A stretch of 64,000 bases of DNA, taken from Candidatus Peribacteria bacterium. Lineage in GTDB: Bacteria; Patescibacteriota; Gracilibacteria; Peribacterales; Peribacteraceae. Positions 42,588-51,322 of this stretch are shown here, one piece after another. The stretch covers positions 124,001 through 188,000 of the forward strand of contig JACKFU010000002.1 of assembly GCA_020632295.1 (NCBI GenBank). Reading direction: 5' to 3'. The stretch's first letter is position 1. Every line of letters starts with the position of its first letter. A program made the translations under genes and the position numbers. The notes under the pieces are model-generated. The model was not told where the DNA came from. It saw nothing but the letters and a program-made list of their open reading frames with translations, and ran no database searches.

Positions 42588-43859
42588 GTGTTTCTTGATG
42601 AAGCAACAATCACCGTCAAAGGTGGTAATGGCGGAAATGGCTGCGTCTCATGGCGTCGGGAAAAGTACATACCAATGGGCGGGCCAGATGGAGGTGATGG
42701 TGGCAATGGCGGTGGGGTATACATTCAGGCGGATGCCAACACGGACACACTGAGCTTGTACCGATCGGTTAAGCGATTTGAAGCGGAAAAGGGGGGTTTT
42801 GGACAAGGGCAGAACAAACATGGGAGAAATGGGAATGATCTACTCTTGGTAGTTCCGCCGGGAACTCTTGTCAAAGAGGGTGATACAGTGATTGCAGACT
42901 TAACCGAGAACGGTGAGGAGGTTTTGGTGGTAGGCGGTGGCCGGGGCGGCTATGGCAATGCACACTTCAAGTCCTCTACACGTCAGCGACCGGACTTTGC
43001 AGAGCAAGGTGAACCAGGTGCTAGTAAGGCAATTACTCTTGAACTTAAGCTTGTTGCGGATGTGGGCATTGTTGGATATCCCAGTGTCGGGAAGTCAACG
43101 CTCATTTCAGTTGTCAGTAGCGCTAAGCCCAAGATTGGCGATTATCCCTTTACAACGCTGGTTCCAAACTTAGGTGTCGTCGACGTTGATGATCGCAGCT
43201 TTGTAATGTGTGATGTCCCTGGACTTATTGAAAAAGCATCCGAAGGTAAAGGTCTTGGACACCAGTTTCTTAAACACATTGAACGCTGTGCCATTATTCT
43301 TCACTTGCTTGATGTTTCGCGAGAAGATCTTGTTGCTGACTATAAGGCAATTCGTAAGGAGTTGGAGGCATACTCTGAGATTCTTGCTCACAAGAAAGAA
43401 CTTGTAATGCTCAGTAAGATTGACCTTCTTCCCGATGGACCAGACCAAGTGATTGCTAATTTGAATGCAGCAGGTATTCCTGTGCGTGGAGGCATTTCTG
43501 CTGCTGCACACATAGGTACGAATGAGCTTCTGAAAATACTACTTCCATTGGTTCTCATGCATAAGGAAGAGATAGCAGAGTCTATTGACCCCGATGAACC
43601 AGTGGTTCTTACGCCGCATATCGACGATGACAGAATGGGCTCGTATTCTATTGCCGTCGATGATGATGGAACAGTTCGTGTTGCTGGAAAGCGTATCGAG
43701 CAACTTACCATTATGACAAACTTCAATGCAGAGGGGGGTGTTATGCGTTTTAAAGATGTCTTAAAGAAGATAGGCCTCGATAGGGCCATTGCTCGTAGTC
43801 GGGCAACTGATGAAACACCAGTCTACATCGGGGAAAAACGCATAGATGACTTTCTTTAG
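42588..43859 (+). CDS. obgE: GTPase Obg
   Basis: 424 residues from a GTG (MFLDEATITVKGG). Glycine-rich Obg domain, GTPase domain with GYPSVGKST, DVPGL and SKID (usually NKID), and a C-terminal OCT domain. Acts in ribosome maturation and stress control. The GTG start is fixed by TACATT 6 nt upstream (42576-42581); an upstream ATG would add 18 non-homologous residues. Confidence 0.95.
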   Translation: MFLDEATITVKGGNGGNGCVSWRREKYIPMGGPDGGDGGNGGGVYIQADANTDTLSLYRSVKRFEAEKGGFGQGQNKHGRNGNDLLLVVPPGTLVKEGDTVIADLTENGEEVLVVGGGRGGYGNAHFKSSTRQRPDFAEQGEPGASKAITLELKLVADVGIVGYPSVGKSTLISVVSSAKPKIGDYPFTTLVPNLGVVDVDDRSFVMCDVPGLIEKASEGKGLGHQFLKHIERCAIILHLLDVSREDLVADYKAIRKELEAYSEILAHKKELVMLSKIDLLPDGPDQVIANLNAAGIPVRGGISAAAHIGTNELLKILLPLVLMHKEEIAESIDPDEPVVLTPHIDDDRMGSYSIAVDDDGTVRVAGKRIEQLTIMTNFNAEGGVMRFKDVLKKIGLDRAIARSRATDETPVYIGEKRIDDFL

Positions 43860-43868
43860 GGCAAATAG

Positions 43869-43897
43869 TTGACATATGCTTTATATATATTTATAAT
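43869..43897 (+). promoter_or_regulatory. Perfect consensus promoter of the XRE gene
   Basis: TTGACA (43869-43874), 17 bases, TATAAT (43892-43897), then 6 nt to the ATG at 43904. The clearest leaderless promoter in the window. Confidence 0.9.
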
Positions 43898-43903
43898 ATA
43901 ATT

Positions 43904-44389
43904 ATGCGTAGTAATGAAATAGAAGCAAGTAGTTTGCGTAGTGGAGTTGTATTGATTCAAGACAAAGGAGCACTAGCAAAATATGTTGAATCAAGTAGGA
44001 AGGCAATTGGATTGACCATGTCAGACCTAGCGCAAAGGAGTCATGTATCAACACGATCAATTTGTGCAATTGAGAATGCACACACAGATACTATTCGATA
44101 TCAGACATTAGTGAGGCTAGCAAATGGAATGAATGTTTTGCCTAAAGATCTTTTTGCAATCGGAAATATTCCATTTGTAGAAGAATATGCATCTAAAACC
44201 AGAATTGAAAAATCACTGAGTGAAAAGTTAGAGGGCTTGCCAGATAGCACAAGAAGAATTATTCGAATTGCGTTAGAAGCTAACGAGAAGAAAAATATGG
44301 AACTATTAGATTTAATTGATACAAAGATTAATAGCGTACTGTTAAACATAATATCGTCCAATGGTGAGGATATAGCTAGGCTTCTTTAA
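43904..44389 (+). CDS. XRE-family helix-turn-helix regulator
   Basis: 161 residues. HTH at about 28-80 (RKAIGLTMSDLAQRSHVSTRSICAIENA, then RYQTLVRLANGM). The C-terminal half is helical (SEKLEGLPDSTRRIIRIALEANE) and may dimerise or bind a partner. AT-rich, between obgE and tRNA-Phe, with an extremely strong promoter. Autoregulation is likely but no operator repeat is evident. Targets unknown. Confidence 0.8.
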   Translation: MRSNEIEASSLRSGVVLIQDKGALAKYVESSRKAIGLTMSDLAQRSHVSTRSICAIENAHTDTIRYQTLVRLANGMNVLPKDLFAIGNIPFVEEYASKTRIEKSLSEKLEGLPDSTRRIIRIALEANEKKNMELLDLIDTKINSVLLNIISSNGEDIARLL

Positions 44390-44485
44390 GCGAGAAGTTT
44401 TCCAATAGATCTGATGCACGAGCAAGAGAAAAATATCTAAAAAGTGGCGCTAGAAGAGAAGAGCGGGTTAGACTGATATTAGAGT

Positions 44486-44561
44486 GGCCCGGTAGCTCAG
44501 TTGGTAGAGCACTCGCCTGAAGAGCGAGGTGTCAACAGTTCGAACCTGTTCTGGGCCACCA
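44486..44561 (+). tRNA. tRNA-Phe (anticodon GAA)
   Basis: 76 bases with encoded CCA. Acceptor GGCCCGG/CTGGGCC (one G-T pair), anticodon loop CTGAAGA, T-loop GTTCGAACC. The stop of the convergent M20 peptidase gene follows directly. Confidence 0.95.
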
Positions 44562-45647
44562 TCACAATTTCTCAAAGAGTTCACGATACATTTGGTAATG
44601 TTTTTGTAGTGACTCAATACTCACCCACTCCTCATTACTATGGAGGCCTCCTCCTTTGGGCCCATATAAGAAGGCAGGAATCCCCTTCTCGCTAAAGTAC
44701 CGTGCATCGGTTCCACCATGCTCGCGCTTGAAGCCAATTGCAGTACCAAGCACCTCCTCTGCTACCTCTTTAAAAAGGGTGACCATTGGATGATCTTCTG
44801 GAGTACTCAGTGGATTTGCCGAAAGAACCTCTTGAATCTCGCACCCCTCCGGAAGAATGGCAGACACTTTTGCTATTGCTTCTTTGGAACTACTGCATAC
44901 TTCCGGCGGAAAGCGGATATCAAGTCCACATGTCACTGTGTCACCAACTTGGTTACGGGCACCACTCCCCTTGAGCATGGTTGGTGCGACAGTTATTTGC
45001 CAATCATCATGCTCCCCAGCGGGGAATGCCTCTTGAATTTTTAGCAGTGCACGGGCGAGAAGCCACGTAGGATTTTCTGTATCCCAGGGGTATGCACCGT
45101 GCCCTCCTTTTCCATGAGCTATAAGCTCTGACCAAACTACACCCTTGTGCTCGCAGACAATGCCAATATCGTTACTGTCTGGCGTAAATGCAGCAGGCGC
45201 AGAGACAACGCCGGTATCAAGAAGATGCGGGATGGTATTTCCTGCGATTTCTTCATCCGTTGTTATAAGGATACTCACTGGGGGCAGAAAGCCCGCATGT
45301 AGTGCATCACGGTATGCTATGAGGAACGGCAGAATGTTTCCCTTCATGTCCGAAGCACCTCTTCCTTTTGCGTTGTCCCCTTCAATTTGTAGATCAAACA
45401 TTGCATCGGGAGCAGGGACAACATCAGCATGTGAAAAGACGAGTAGCTTGCAATTGTCAGCAGGGAGGTACAGCCACGGTGAACCCTCAAACTCCCCTCT
45501 TTGTATGTCCCCTACCTGGCTACTGAGAAATGCAGTCTCGACCCAGTCGAGACACTCTTTTTTCTGAATCGGCTCATTCTCGATAGAAACAAAGGATGTG
45601 AACGATTGTAAGAGATTCAGGAGCTCGTCTTTGTTGCACTTGCGCAT
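44562..45647 (-). CDS. M20-family metallopeptidase (desuccinylase/ArgE-like)
   Basis: 361 residues. Zinc ligands His in FSHADVVPAPD, Asp in GRGASDMKG, Glu pair in TTDEEIAGN, and C-terminal His in GGGLHSNEEW. A dimerisation domain with GKGGHGAYPWDTENP lies in between. It resembles succinyl-diaminopimelate desuccinylase and acetylornithine deacetylase; with no dap or arg neighbours the substrate could be a peptide. The start is close to a TATTAT/TATAAT palindrome shared with the VanW gene. Confidence 0.88.
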   Translation of the reverse strand: MRKCNKDELLNLLQSFTSFVSIENEPIQKKECLDWVETAFLSSQVGDIQRGEFEGSPWLYLPADNCKLLVFSHADVVPAPDAMFDLQIEGDNAKGRGASDMKGNILPFLIAYRDALHAGFLPPVSILITTDEEIAGNTIPHLLDTGVVSAPAAFTPDSNDIGIVCEHKGVVWSELIAHGKGGHGAYPWDTENPTWLLARALLKIQEAFPAGEHDDWQITVAPTMLKGSGARNQVGDTVTCGLDIRFPPEVCSSSKEAIAKVSAILPEGCEIQEVLSANPLSTPEDHPMVTLFKEVAEEVLGTAIGFKREHGGTDARYFSEKGIPAFLYGPKGGGLHSNEEWVSIESLQKHYQMYRELFEKL

Positions 45648-45691
45648 CTTGTTAAATTATTGTATAATACAACTACAAACAAACATTACAA

Positions 45692-47101
45692 ATGGACTTT
45701 ACCACAAAGCAACATCTTCGTTCTATAGCAACACTCTCTGGAGTACTTGCTGTCTTAACTATCGGGGTCTCTCTCCAGGTACCAGCCATATCAGGTACTG
45801 CCCTTTTGCAGCACCAAGCATGGAGTGCAAATCTCGGAACAAACCGCACCTATAAGAAGGTTGCTACTTCAACACTTAGTGCAGAAGAGCGCGTTGCTGT
45901 ACGCTTGCAAAATCGTCTTCGTAAACACGGTAATCGTGTTACACCATCACTTTCAAACGTTGTTGAAGCAGTGAAGCAACGTCAGCGTATCCTTGGGAAA
46001 CATATTGATGTCTATTTTGATACAGAATCTGATGATGCTGGAGAAGCATGGTCTGTTTCTGCACAGCGATATCCACTATGGATTACTCCTCGATTTGGTG
46101 CAAGTGAAGCATCCTTTTCTATCAATGAAAAACGTATTGCACAAACGATAGAAACAGACAACGTCATTACAGTTGCTCCACCGACACATGCCGTCTTGCG
46201 AAGTGTTGCACTGCGAGAAGATGAAAATTCTGTTTCCAGAGTCACGATCGATGGCGTCGCTAAGCCAGGGTACATGCCAGATGTCGATTACATCTCTACT
46301 GCGATTGCCAAAACATTTGAAACAGATCTTGCAGAGGTGACTGTACCTCTTAATAAAGAACCTGGTCGTATTATCAACATGACCGGTTTAGAGCTTGGAG
46401 ATCTTTCACTTTGGGCAGAGGGAAAATCAAACTTTAAAGGCTCGACATCTGCGAGACAGGCCAATGTCCGCAAAGCGCTCGATGAGCATGTAAACAACAC
46501 TATTGTGATGCCAGGTGAAACATTTTCCTTTAATAGCACGCTCGGTGGTAGCGTTTCGCAAGCAAATGGTTGGCATATGGCAAAAGTTATCTACAACGGT
46601 GGCGACCTTGAGTATGCACCCGGTGGTGGCATTTGCCAGGCATCGACAACGGTATACAGAGCTGCCGTTCTAGCAGGATTTCCTGTACTCAAACGGAAAG
46701 CACATAGCTTGTATGTATCGTATTACAAAGAAGGTGGTGTCGGTATTGATGCAACAATCTACCCAGGTACGCAAGACTTGTCGTTTGTCAACGACTCAGC
46801 ACATCCAATTATCATCCAGGCATACCATGATGGGTATGATGCGCGTGTCGCCATATACGGAACACCAGATACAAGAACAGTCGAACTTTCTGGACCGTAC
46901 TTCACCGCAACGGCTCCTGCAGACATGCAGATTGCAACAAACCAAATTGTTTGGTTGCAAAAAGTGTTCTATCCAAATGGAGAAGAGCGAGATACAACAA
47001 TCTCCTCGAAGTACAAAACAATGCCGCAATCACTTGCTCGCGAGTTTCCTCCTGAGGAAACAGTACACGCATCCGCACCGCTTGCCAGGCTTACAGACTA
47101 A
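45692..47101 (+). CDS. VanW-family secreted protein
   Basis: 469 residues. N-terminal membrane segment (LATLSGVLAVLTIGVSL region), a central domain, then the VanW domain: RQANVRKALDEHVNNTIVMPGETFSFN, APGGGICQASTTVYRAAVLAGFPVLKRKAHS and YYKEGGVGIDATIYP. VanW proteins are linked to cell walls but their activity is unproven. -10 TATAAT at about 45662 with a leader of ~25 bases. Confidence 0.87.
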   Translation: MDFTTKQHLRSIATLSGVLAVLTIGVSLQVPAISGTALLQHQAWSANLGTNRTYKKVATSTLSAEERVAVRLQNRLRKHGNRVTPSLSNVVEAVKQRQRILGKHIDVYFDTESDDAGEAWSVSAQRYPLWITPRFGASEASFSINEKRIAQTIETDNVITVAPPTHAVLRSVALREDENSVSRVTIDGVAKPGYMPDVDYISTAIAKTFETDLAEVTVPLNKEPGRIINMTGLELGDLSLWAEGKSNFKGSTSARQANVRKALDEHVNNTIVMPGETFSFNSTLGGSVSQANGWHMAKVIYNGGDLEYAPGGGICQASTTVYRAAVLAGFPVLKRKAHSLYVSYYKEGGVGIDATIYPGTQDLSFVNDSAHPIIIQAYHDGYDARVAIYGTPDTRTVELSGPYFTATAPADMQIATNQIVWLQKVFYPNGEERDTTISSKYKTMPQSLAREFPPEETVHASAPLARLTD

Positions 47102-47118
47102 ACGTTACACTAGACTGT

Positions 47119-47538
47119 ATGACAGGAAGAGTGCTGATTTCGCTGTGCATAGCAATTGGAATGCATAGCTCTCTGTGTACGGGGGGGCTTTTGGCGATAA
47201 CTGCAGCCCTCTCACACGATCTTGCTTTACCTACCTCAAGTGATGGACCAATGTCGTACGGTGCGATTGGTTACTTAAGCTGCAAAACATCCACTGGTGA
47301 GCGTACCAGTACTGTCTCTACTCGCGATACGCACGGTTGCCAAGACGCAAAAGCATGTCTTTCTCGAGTCTCTTCATTTCTCAAAGAAAAATCGTATGTA
47401 TACACATCCCCTGTTGCAGTCATACCTTCTTTGCTTGGGATCTCCCGTCCTGCTCCACCTACCGTTCCTTCTGCGTCCGCTATAAAAGTCGCCCGAGCGG
47501 GGCCACTTCAGACTACAACCACCGTAAAGCGCGAATGA
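47119..47538 (+). CDS. Small secreted Cys-containing protein, unknown
   Basis: 139 residues. Signal peptide (VLISLCIAIGMHSSLCTGGLLAITAALS), then a Ser/Thr-rich body with four Cys, of which two pairs could form disulfides (LSCKTSTGER, HGCQDAKACLS). Pro-rich C-terminus. TACACT (47106-47111) is 7 nt before the ATG. A DsbA-like protein is the next gene, which could act on these Cys (inference from position). Confidence 0.6.
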   Translation: MTGRVLISLCIAIGMHSSLCTGGLLAITAALSHDLALPTSSDGPMSYGAIGYLSCKTSTGERTSTVSTRDTHGCQDAKACLSRVSSFLKEKSYVYTSPVAVIPSLLGISRPAPPTVPSASAIKVARAGPLQTTTTVKRE

Positions 47539-47599
47539 AGTCATTGACCTCTTGTTAAAAGTCTTTACACTTCATTTACTCATTTTCTCCTAATTTATT

Positions 47600-48310
47600 A
47601 TGGCTAATTCTCCTTCTAATCATTGGTTTGGTGTCTCTATGGTACTCATCGGCATTATTGCTGGGTACGGTGTCGCCGTCGGTACAAATGCACCATCTCC
47701 ATCTGCAGCACCTAAGGCTGTAATGGGTGATAACCCTTCTCCTACGCCATCTGCACCTGCTCCTACTGTTGCCGCTGGAGACCTTCCTGAAATTGATTTT
47801 GACCGCGATCACATTCGTGGAAACAAAGACGCAAGTATTTTTGTTGTTGAATACTCTGACTTTGAGTGTCCATTCTGCTCACGTCACCACCCAACACTTA
47901 CAAGTCTTCTTGAGAGCAACGATGATATTGCTTGGGTATACCGTCACTTCCCACTTAGCTTCCACCCAAATGCTACTCCACTGGCGCTCGCATCTGAGTG
48001 TGTTTGGGAACAGGGTGGCAACGATGCATTCTGGAGCTTTGCAGATATGATCTTCGAAAAAGGAGCTGACGCTAGCAAAATTGCAGAATATGCAACTGCA
48101 GCTGGTGTAGACGGTAACAAAGTTCAGACCTGTGTCGATAACAGTGACTTCAGTGATTACGTTGCAAACGATATGGCAGGTGGTAGCGCTGCTGGCGTTT
48201 CTGGGACACCAGGAAACATTATCATTAATATTGATACTGATGAAACACGTCTCGTCTCTGGTGCTCAACCACTCGCAAGCTTCCAGTCTGCTGTTGATGC
48301 ACTTCGATAA
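47600..48310 (+). CDS. DsbA-like thiol oxidoreductase, membrane-anchored
   Basis: 236 residues. Membrane anchor (FGVSMVLIGIIAGYGVAVG), Pro/Ala/Ser linker, then a thioredoxin-fold DsbA domain with CPFC in YSDFECPFCSRHHP and cis-Pro line GVSGTPGNI. Probably oxidises or isomerises disulfides of exported proteins. The many Cys-rich surface proteins at 61-64 kb are plausible clients. Ends in a strong terminator. Confidence 0.92.
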   Translation: MANSPSNHWFGVSMVLIGIIAGYGVAVGTNAPSPSAAPKAVMGDNPSPTPSAPAPTVAAGDLPEIDFDRDHIRGNKDASIFVVEYSDFECPFCSRHHPTLTSLLESNDDIAWVYRHFPLSFHPNATPLALASECVWEQGGNDAFWSFADMIFEKGADASKIAEYATAAGVDGNKVQTCVDNSDFSDYVANDMAGGSAAGVSGTPGNIIINIDTDETRLVSGAQPLASFQSAVDALR

Positions 48311-48326
48311 ATCGTAAACGATTTTG

Positions 48327-48355
48327 AAAGGGGTGGCTTGTGCCGCCCTTTTTTT
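48327..48355 (+). terminator. Terminator after the DsbA-like gene
   Basis: GGGTGGC (48331-48337), TTGT loop, GCCGCCC (48342-48348), then seven T. Confidence 0.9.
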
Positions 48356-48371
48356 GTTATAGTATATGTAT

Positions 48372-49283
48372 ATGAAACGAACTATTGCTCTTAGTGCATG
48401 CGGTCTTCTTCTGCTGAGCGGATGCACCTTAGTCGAAGTTACAGAAGATCCATCGAATGACACTACACCTCTTGTTGAAGAGGAGCCTGTACGTGAAACC
48501 CAAAATGTCACGTATATTGGTACACTTCAACCGGCCGGTATTAGCATTTACCAGCAAGGAAGTCATCGTCTTGTTCTTCCTGGTGGCAAGTTTATTCTGC
48601 TCGAGAGTGACGCACTCGACTTAAACGGATACGTAAACGAAGAAGTGCAGGTGTTTGGCGCACTAAGACCTACCATTGAAGCAGGTGGCATGATTATGAG
48701 AGTGGAGAGGATTGAACTTACTGAACAAGAGGAGAGCTCTTCAAGTAGTAGTGTGGATGAAGAGGTTGCAGAGGTGAAAGAGGTGGAGCAGGAAACAGAA
48801 GTGGTAGAAGAATCAAGCTCATCTGAAATGTCAATGTTAGAAGAAGTATCTTCCTCTTCCTCAGAGGAATCGTCTTCTCAGTCATCGGAACCATCTGCAG
48901 CATTTCTTGAAAACCTTGAAATAATGTCACGCCAAGATTTCTCACCAGAAGGATGGACTCAGGAGTATTGCTCTTCTCATGTCGGGTTCTGTATTCCTGT
49001 GCACCGAAACTTCTGGTTTAAGTCGTTTGGAGCTACAGACAATGTTTTGTGGCATGTTGAATTCTCTGCTGCGCCAGTGGAACGCCTCTCTGAAGGTCCT
49101 ATTAGCCTCGAACTTCGTGCAGGCTCTAAAGCCGAGCTGGACGGTACTGTTGAGGAAGTAAATGGCATAGTCGTTGCCTACAAAGAGTGGACGTTTGGCA
49201 GGCACTTTGTGATTTCCTCAGATAAGAGTCTCGAAACTGCAGTACGCTATATGATGAGCCATATCACAGAATATACACAGTAA
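48372..49283 (+). CDS. Lipoprotein with OB-like domain and Ser-rich linker, paralog
   Basis: 303 residues from MKRTIALSACG. Lipobox LLSGC (about Cys17). The N-terminal domain YIGTLQPAGISIYQQGSHRL..NEEVQVFGAL is paralogous to the lipoprotein at 8.4 kb. Then follow an acidic linker with Ser runs (EESSSSSSVDEE, SSSSSEESSSQSS) and a C-terminal domain (FCIPVHRNFWFKSFG, IVVAYKEWTFGRHFVIS). The start is at the second ATG, 8 nt after TATAGT (48358-48363). The stop overlaps the next ATG (TAATG). Confidence 0.75.
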   Translation: MKRTIALSACGLLLLSGCTLVEVTEDPSNDTTPLVEEEPVRETQNVTYIGTLQPAGISIYQQGSHRLVLPGGKFILLESDALDLNGYVNEEVQVFGALRPTIEAGGMIMRVERIELTEQEESSSSSSVDEEVAEVKEVEQETEVVEESSSSEMSMLEEVSSSSSEESSSQSSEPSAAFLENLEIMSRQDFSPEGWTQEYCSSHVGFCIPVHRNFWFKSFGATDNVLWHVEFSAAPVERLSEGPISLELRAGSKAELDGTVEEVNGIVVAYKEWTFGRHFVISSDKSLETAVRYMMSHITEYTQ

Positions 49284-49612
49284 TGGACATTCATTACTCA
49301 ACGGAGGCACCAGAGTCTGTATACTTTCCATTCTATGAAACGCTTAGGCTGTATGCAGGGTGGCTTCTGGCTTGGTATTGCTTGGTATATGCCGTTGGTT
49401 CGTACCAGTTTATTAAAGAGCTTCCTATCCATATTCCTTACGCAGAGAGCTTGTTTCTCTCGCCCCTCGTACTCAGTTTTACTTTTGGTGCATACCTCTT
49501 CTTGCTTCTTTCTGGAGTCTACAAAATGCTTGGAAAGAAAAAGAAGATAGGACTTATTCTGTTTCTCGTCGGAGTAGCTGTCTTCATTCTTTATAGAATG
49601 AATGTTCAATAG
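49283..49612 (+). CDS. Small membrane protein coupled to the lipoprotein
   Basis: 109 residues with three membrane segments (LYAGWLLAWYCLVYAVG, LFLSPLVLSFTFGAYLFLLL and IGLILFLVGVAVFILY). TAATG overlap with the lipoprotein suggests equal expression. Function unknown. Confidence 0.65.
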   Translation: MDIHYSTEAPESVYFPFYETLRLYAGWLLAWYCLVYAVGSYQFIKELPIHIPYAESLFLSPLVLSFTFGAYLFLLLSGVYKMLGKKKKIGLILFLVGVAVFILYRMNVQ

Positions 49613-50248
49613 TTAGAGTCCTAAGTTTTTGCGAATCTCATCTGCTTGTTGTTGCTCATGTTCGCGAGTACCCTGTTGCACATTGATGGACTGGAGGTCT
49701 TTCCAGTCTTCTGTGTGCTTCTGTTCAAGCTTCTGTAGCTGTAGTAAGTGCTTTGGGGAAAGCTCGGAGAACTTTCGCCTTTCTTCATCAAGAATTTTTT
49801 GCAGCTCATCAATTTGAAACTGACTAAGTTTTGGAATCGCCTGAACTATGCGCCACTTCTCGTCACGGGTCAGAGAGATACTTCCACGAAGAAGAGACAG
49901 GAAGCGCTGCTCATCAAACTGTGTTTCTGGGTGAGCAGGAACTGAAATATTATCGTTATTTGCAACCGAGGAAATGCTTCCAAAACGATAGTTTCCTACT
50001 TCTTTTAATATCTTGATATCCTCATCATCGTACCCCTTTGCTTTCAGCTCATCATCAGATGGCAATGGTCCTGGGGGGGGTGGTGGAGGGCCTTGGTCTT
50101 GTGGCTGTGCTTGCCCCTGCCCTTGTCCTCCAGCCTGTTGCTGTGGAGGAGGGGGTGGTGATGCAAATACTTGCGTAGGGTCTAGTCCACCCTCAGGGAC
50201 TGCTTGCCCTGGTCGAGGTGGCGGTGGAGGATTTCCTTGATCAGACAT
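49613..50248 (-). CDS. Proline-rich hypothetical protein
   Basis: 211 residues. N-terminal half is Pro/Gln/Gly-rich with four Pro runs (PPPPPRPGQ, SPPPPPQQQ, PPPPPPGPLP). The C-terminal half is helical: FLSLLRGSISLTRDEKWRIVQAIP, then QFQIDELQKILDEERRKF. The helical domain is a type often seen in Patescibacteria; its role is unknown. No signal peptide. Converges on the preceding small membrane protein with one base of overlap-free contact. Confidence 0.6.
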   Translation of the reverse strand: MSDQGNPPPPPRPGQAVPEGGLDPTQVFASPPPPPQQQAGGQGQGQAQPQDQGPPPPPPGPLPSDDELKAKGYDDEDIKILKEVGNYRFGSISSVANNDNISVPAHPETQFDEQRFLSLLRGSISLTRDEKWRIVQAIPKLSQFQIDELQKILDEERRKFSELSPKHLLQLQKLEQKHTEDWKDLQSINVQQGTREHEQQQADEIRKNLGL

Positions 50249-50277
50249 TTCTGGTTTAGTGTAGCAGTCAACATGAA

Positions 50278-51159
50278 CTATTCAATGCCTTTTAGGTAAA
50301 TTCTTGAGCCTATATGCGGCCTACCTAACTGAACGTATGCACTATGCTCCAAGCGCTCTGCTGGTGATTCATTTGGTTGCCATTTTCTAGCTATATCAAT
50401 ATTTCCGTTGCTATATATAGACACAACGCCAGGTACTGCTTTTGCTAAACTATCTGCAGTAGAATATGGACCATATTCTACATTATTAATGTTTAACTTA
50501 ATTTCGTCCTGCATTTCCTCGATTGCTGCATTAATTCGATTGCGTTCTGAAGAACCGGCATTTGTTATTACATTTCCAAACCTATCTACATAAGCAACGT
50601 GCCAATCACTTCTTGGGTCAGGTACGTCTGCTGTATTATCATGAGCAACCGTTGTATATCCATGATCTGGATAGAGGAGTGCCGGCGTGTAGCTTGAACG
50701 AAATTGCTCATTGTTTCCATAAAGATTGTTGTCCACATTTGGTAGGTGTTCCAGTGTCTCGATTTCATGTTTTATTGGAGCGAGCGCATCGATAGGGGTA
50801 GTCACTACGCGAATCCGTCCATTTCTTGCTGTTGCAATGTAAAATGGCTCTCCGTTACTTCCTTTTTTATTCCTAGGGGCTACATTAATAAGTATACCGA
50901 TCGTGCTTGAAAGGTACGTTTCTCTGAAACTACTTCGATACTCATCGACTGCATTGGAATCTAGTTCAAAAATCATGCGAAGTAGATGAGCTGTCTGCTC
51001 TGAATCATGGTATATATCAAACTCGCGTCGTACTGACTCACGAATCTGAGATCGGAAGTCAGTAGTAATTACTGCATCTGGATCTATGCGTTCTAAGGGG
51101 TTTGCTGACGGAGAGCCAAATGTATCTGAGAATAAATATGATCGTAGAAGTTTGCTCAT
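50278..51159 (-). CDS. Divergent SAM-hydrolase-like (SAM hydroxide adenosyltransferase fold) protein
   Basis: 293 residues. The C-terminal half matches the layout of DUF62/SAM hydroxide adenosyltransferases: WHVAYVDRFGNVITNAG, then YGPYSTADSLAKAVPGVVSIYSNGNIDIARKW and AERLEHSAYVQLGR. The middle (STIGILINVAPRNKKG, YIATARNGRIRV) aligns with the usual DPGVG and PDNG lines but lacks those acidic residues, so catalysis may have changed. Known members split SAM to adenosine and methionine. Upstream lie a promoter, a Met-rich leader ORF and a terminator, which fit methionine-linked attenuation. Family call is by eye and moderate. Confidence 0.5.
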   Translation of the reverse strand: MSKLLRSYLFSDTFGSPSANPLERIDPDAVITTDFRSQIRESVRREFDIYHDSEQTAHLLRMIFELDSNAVDEYRSSFRETYLSSTIGILINVAPRNKKGSNGEPFYIATARNGRIRVVTTPIDALAPIKHEIETLEHLPNVDNNLYGNNEQFRSSYTPALLYPDHGYTTVAHDNTADVPDPRSDWHVAYVDRFGNVITNAGSSERNRINAAIEEMQDEIKLNINNVEYGPYSTADSLAKAVPGVVSIYSNGNIDIARKWQPNESPAERLEHSAYVQLGRPHIGSRIYLKGIE

Positions 51160-51170
51160 AATTAGTGGTG

Positions 51171-51195
51171 AAAAAGCCTCGCAGAGTGTGCGAGG
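51171..51195 (-). terminator. Attenuator terminator before the SAM-hydrolase-like gene
   Basis: Minus strand: CCTCGCA (51195... arm 51189-51195), 5-base loop, TGCGAGG (51177-51183), then C and TTTTT (51171-51175). It ends 11 bases before the ATG at 51159. Its 5' arm can pair instead with GCGAGG at 51223-51228, extended by GGTT/AACC, to give an antiterminator. Confidence 0.8.
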
Positions 51196-51218
51196 TGGGT
51201 TACGTGTGTAAAGGAAAC

Positions 51219-51284
51219 CTACCCTCGCGTGGAGTGCATCATCATTGCCATCATAAGGGCCTGTGATGAAGATTGGGTAGTCAT
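51219..51284 (-). CDS. Methionine-rich leader peptide
   Basis: 21 codons with sequence MTTQSSSQALMMAMMMHS..RG; six Met, five of them within codons 11-16. It starts 10 bases after a TAACAT -10 box and ends 24 bases before the terminator hairpin. Its last codons contain the antiterminator arm GCGAGG. This is the layout of amino-acid leader peptides, here for methionine. No such leader is known to me in this phylum. Confidence 0.65.
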   Translation of the reverse strand: MTTQSSSQALMMAMMMHSTRG

Positions 51285-51294
51285 CGTTGCGCAG

Positions 51295-51322
51295 ATGTTA
51301 CTCTTGCTTTTTGCTTCGTCAA
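51295..51322 (-). promoter_or_regulatory. Promoter of the Met-leader/SAM-hydrolase-like unit
   Basis: Minus strand: TTGACG (51317-51322), 16 bases, TAACAT (51295-51300). It overlaps the last codons of recG. Hexamers equal those of rplI. Confidence 0.7.

Noticed and set aside
48720..48900. Ser-rich coding stretch as a tandem DNA repeat or CRISPR-like array
   Set aside because: It is a low-complexity Ser/Glu linker in a lipoprotein, with no regular unit or spacers.
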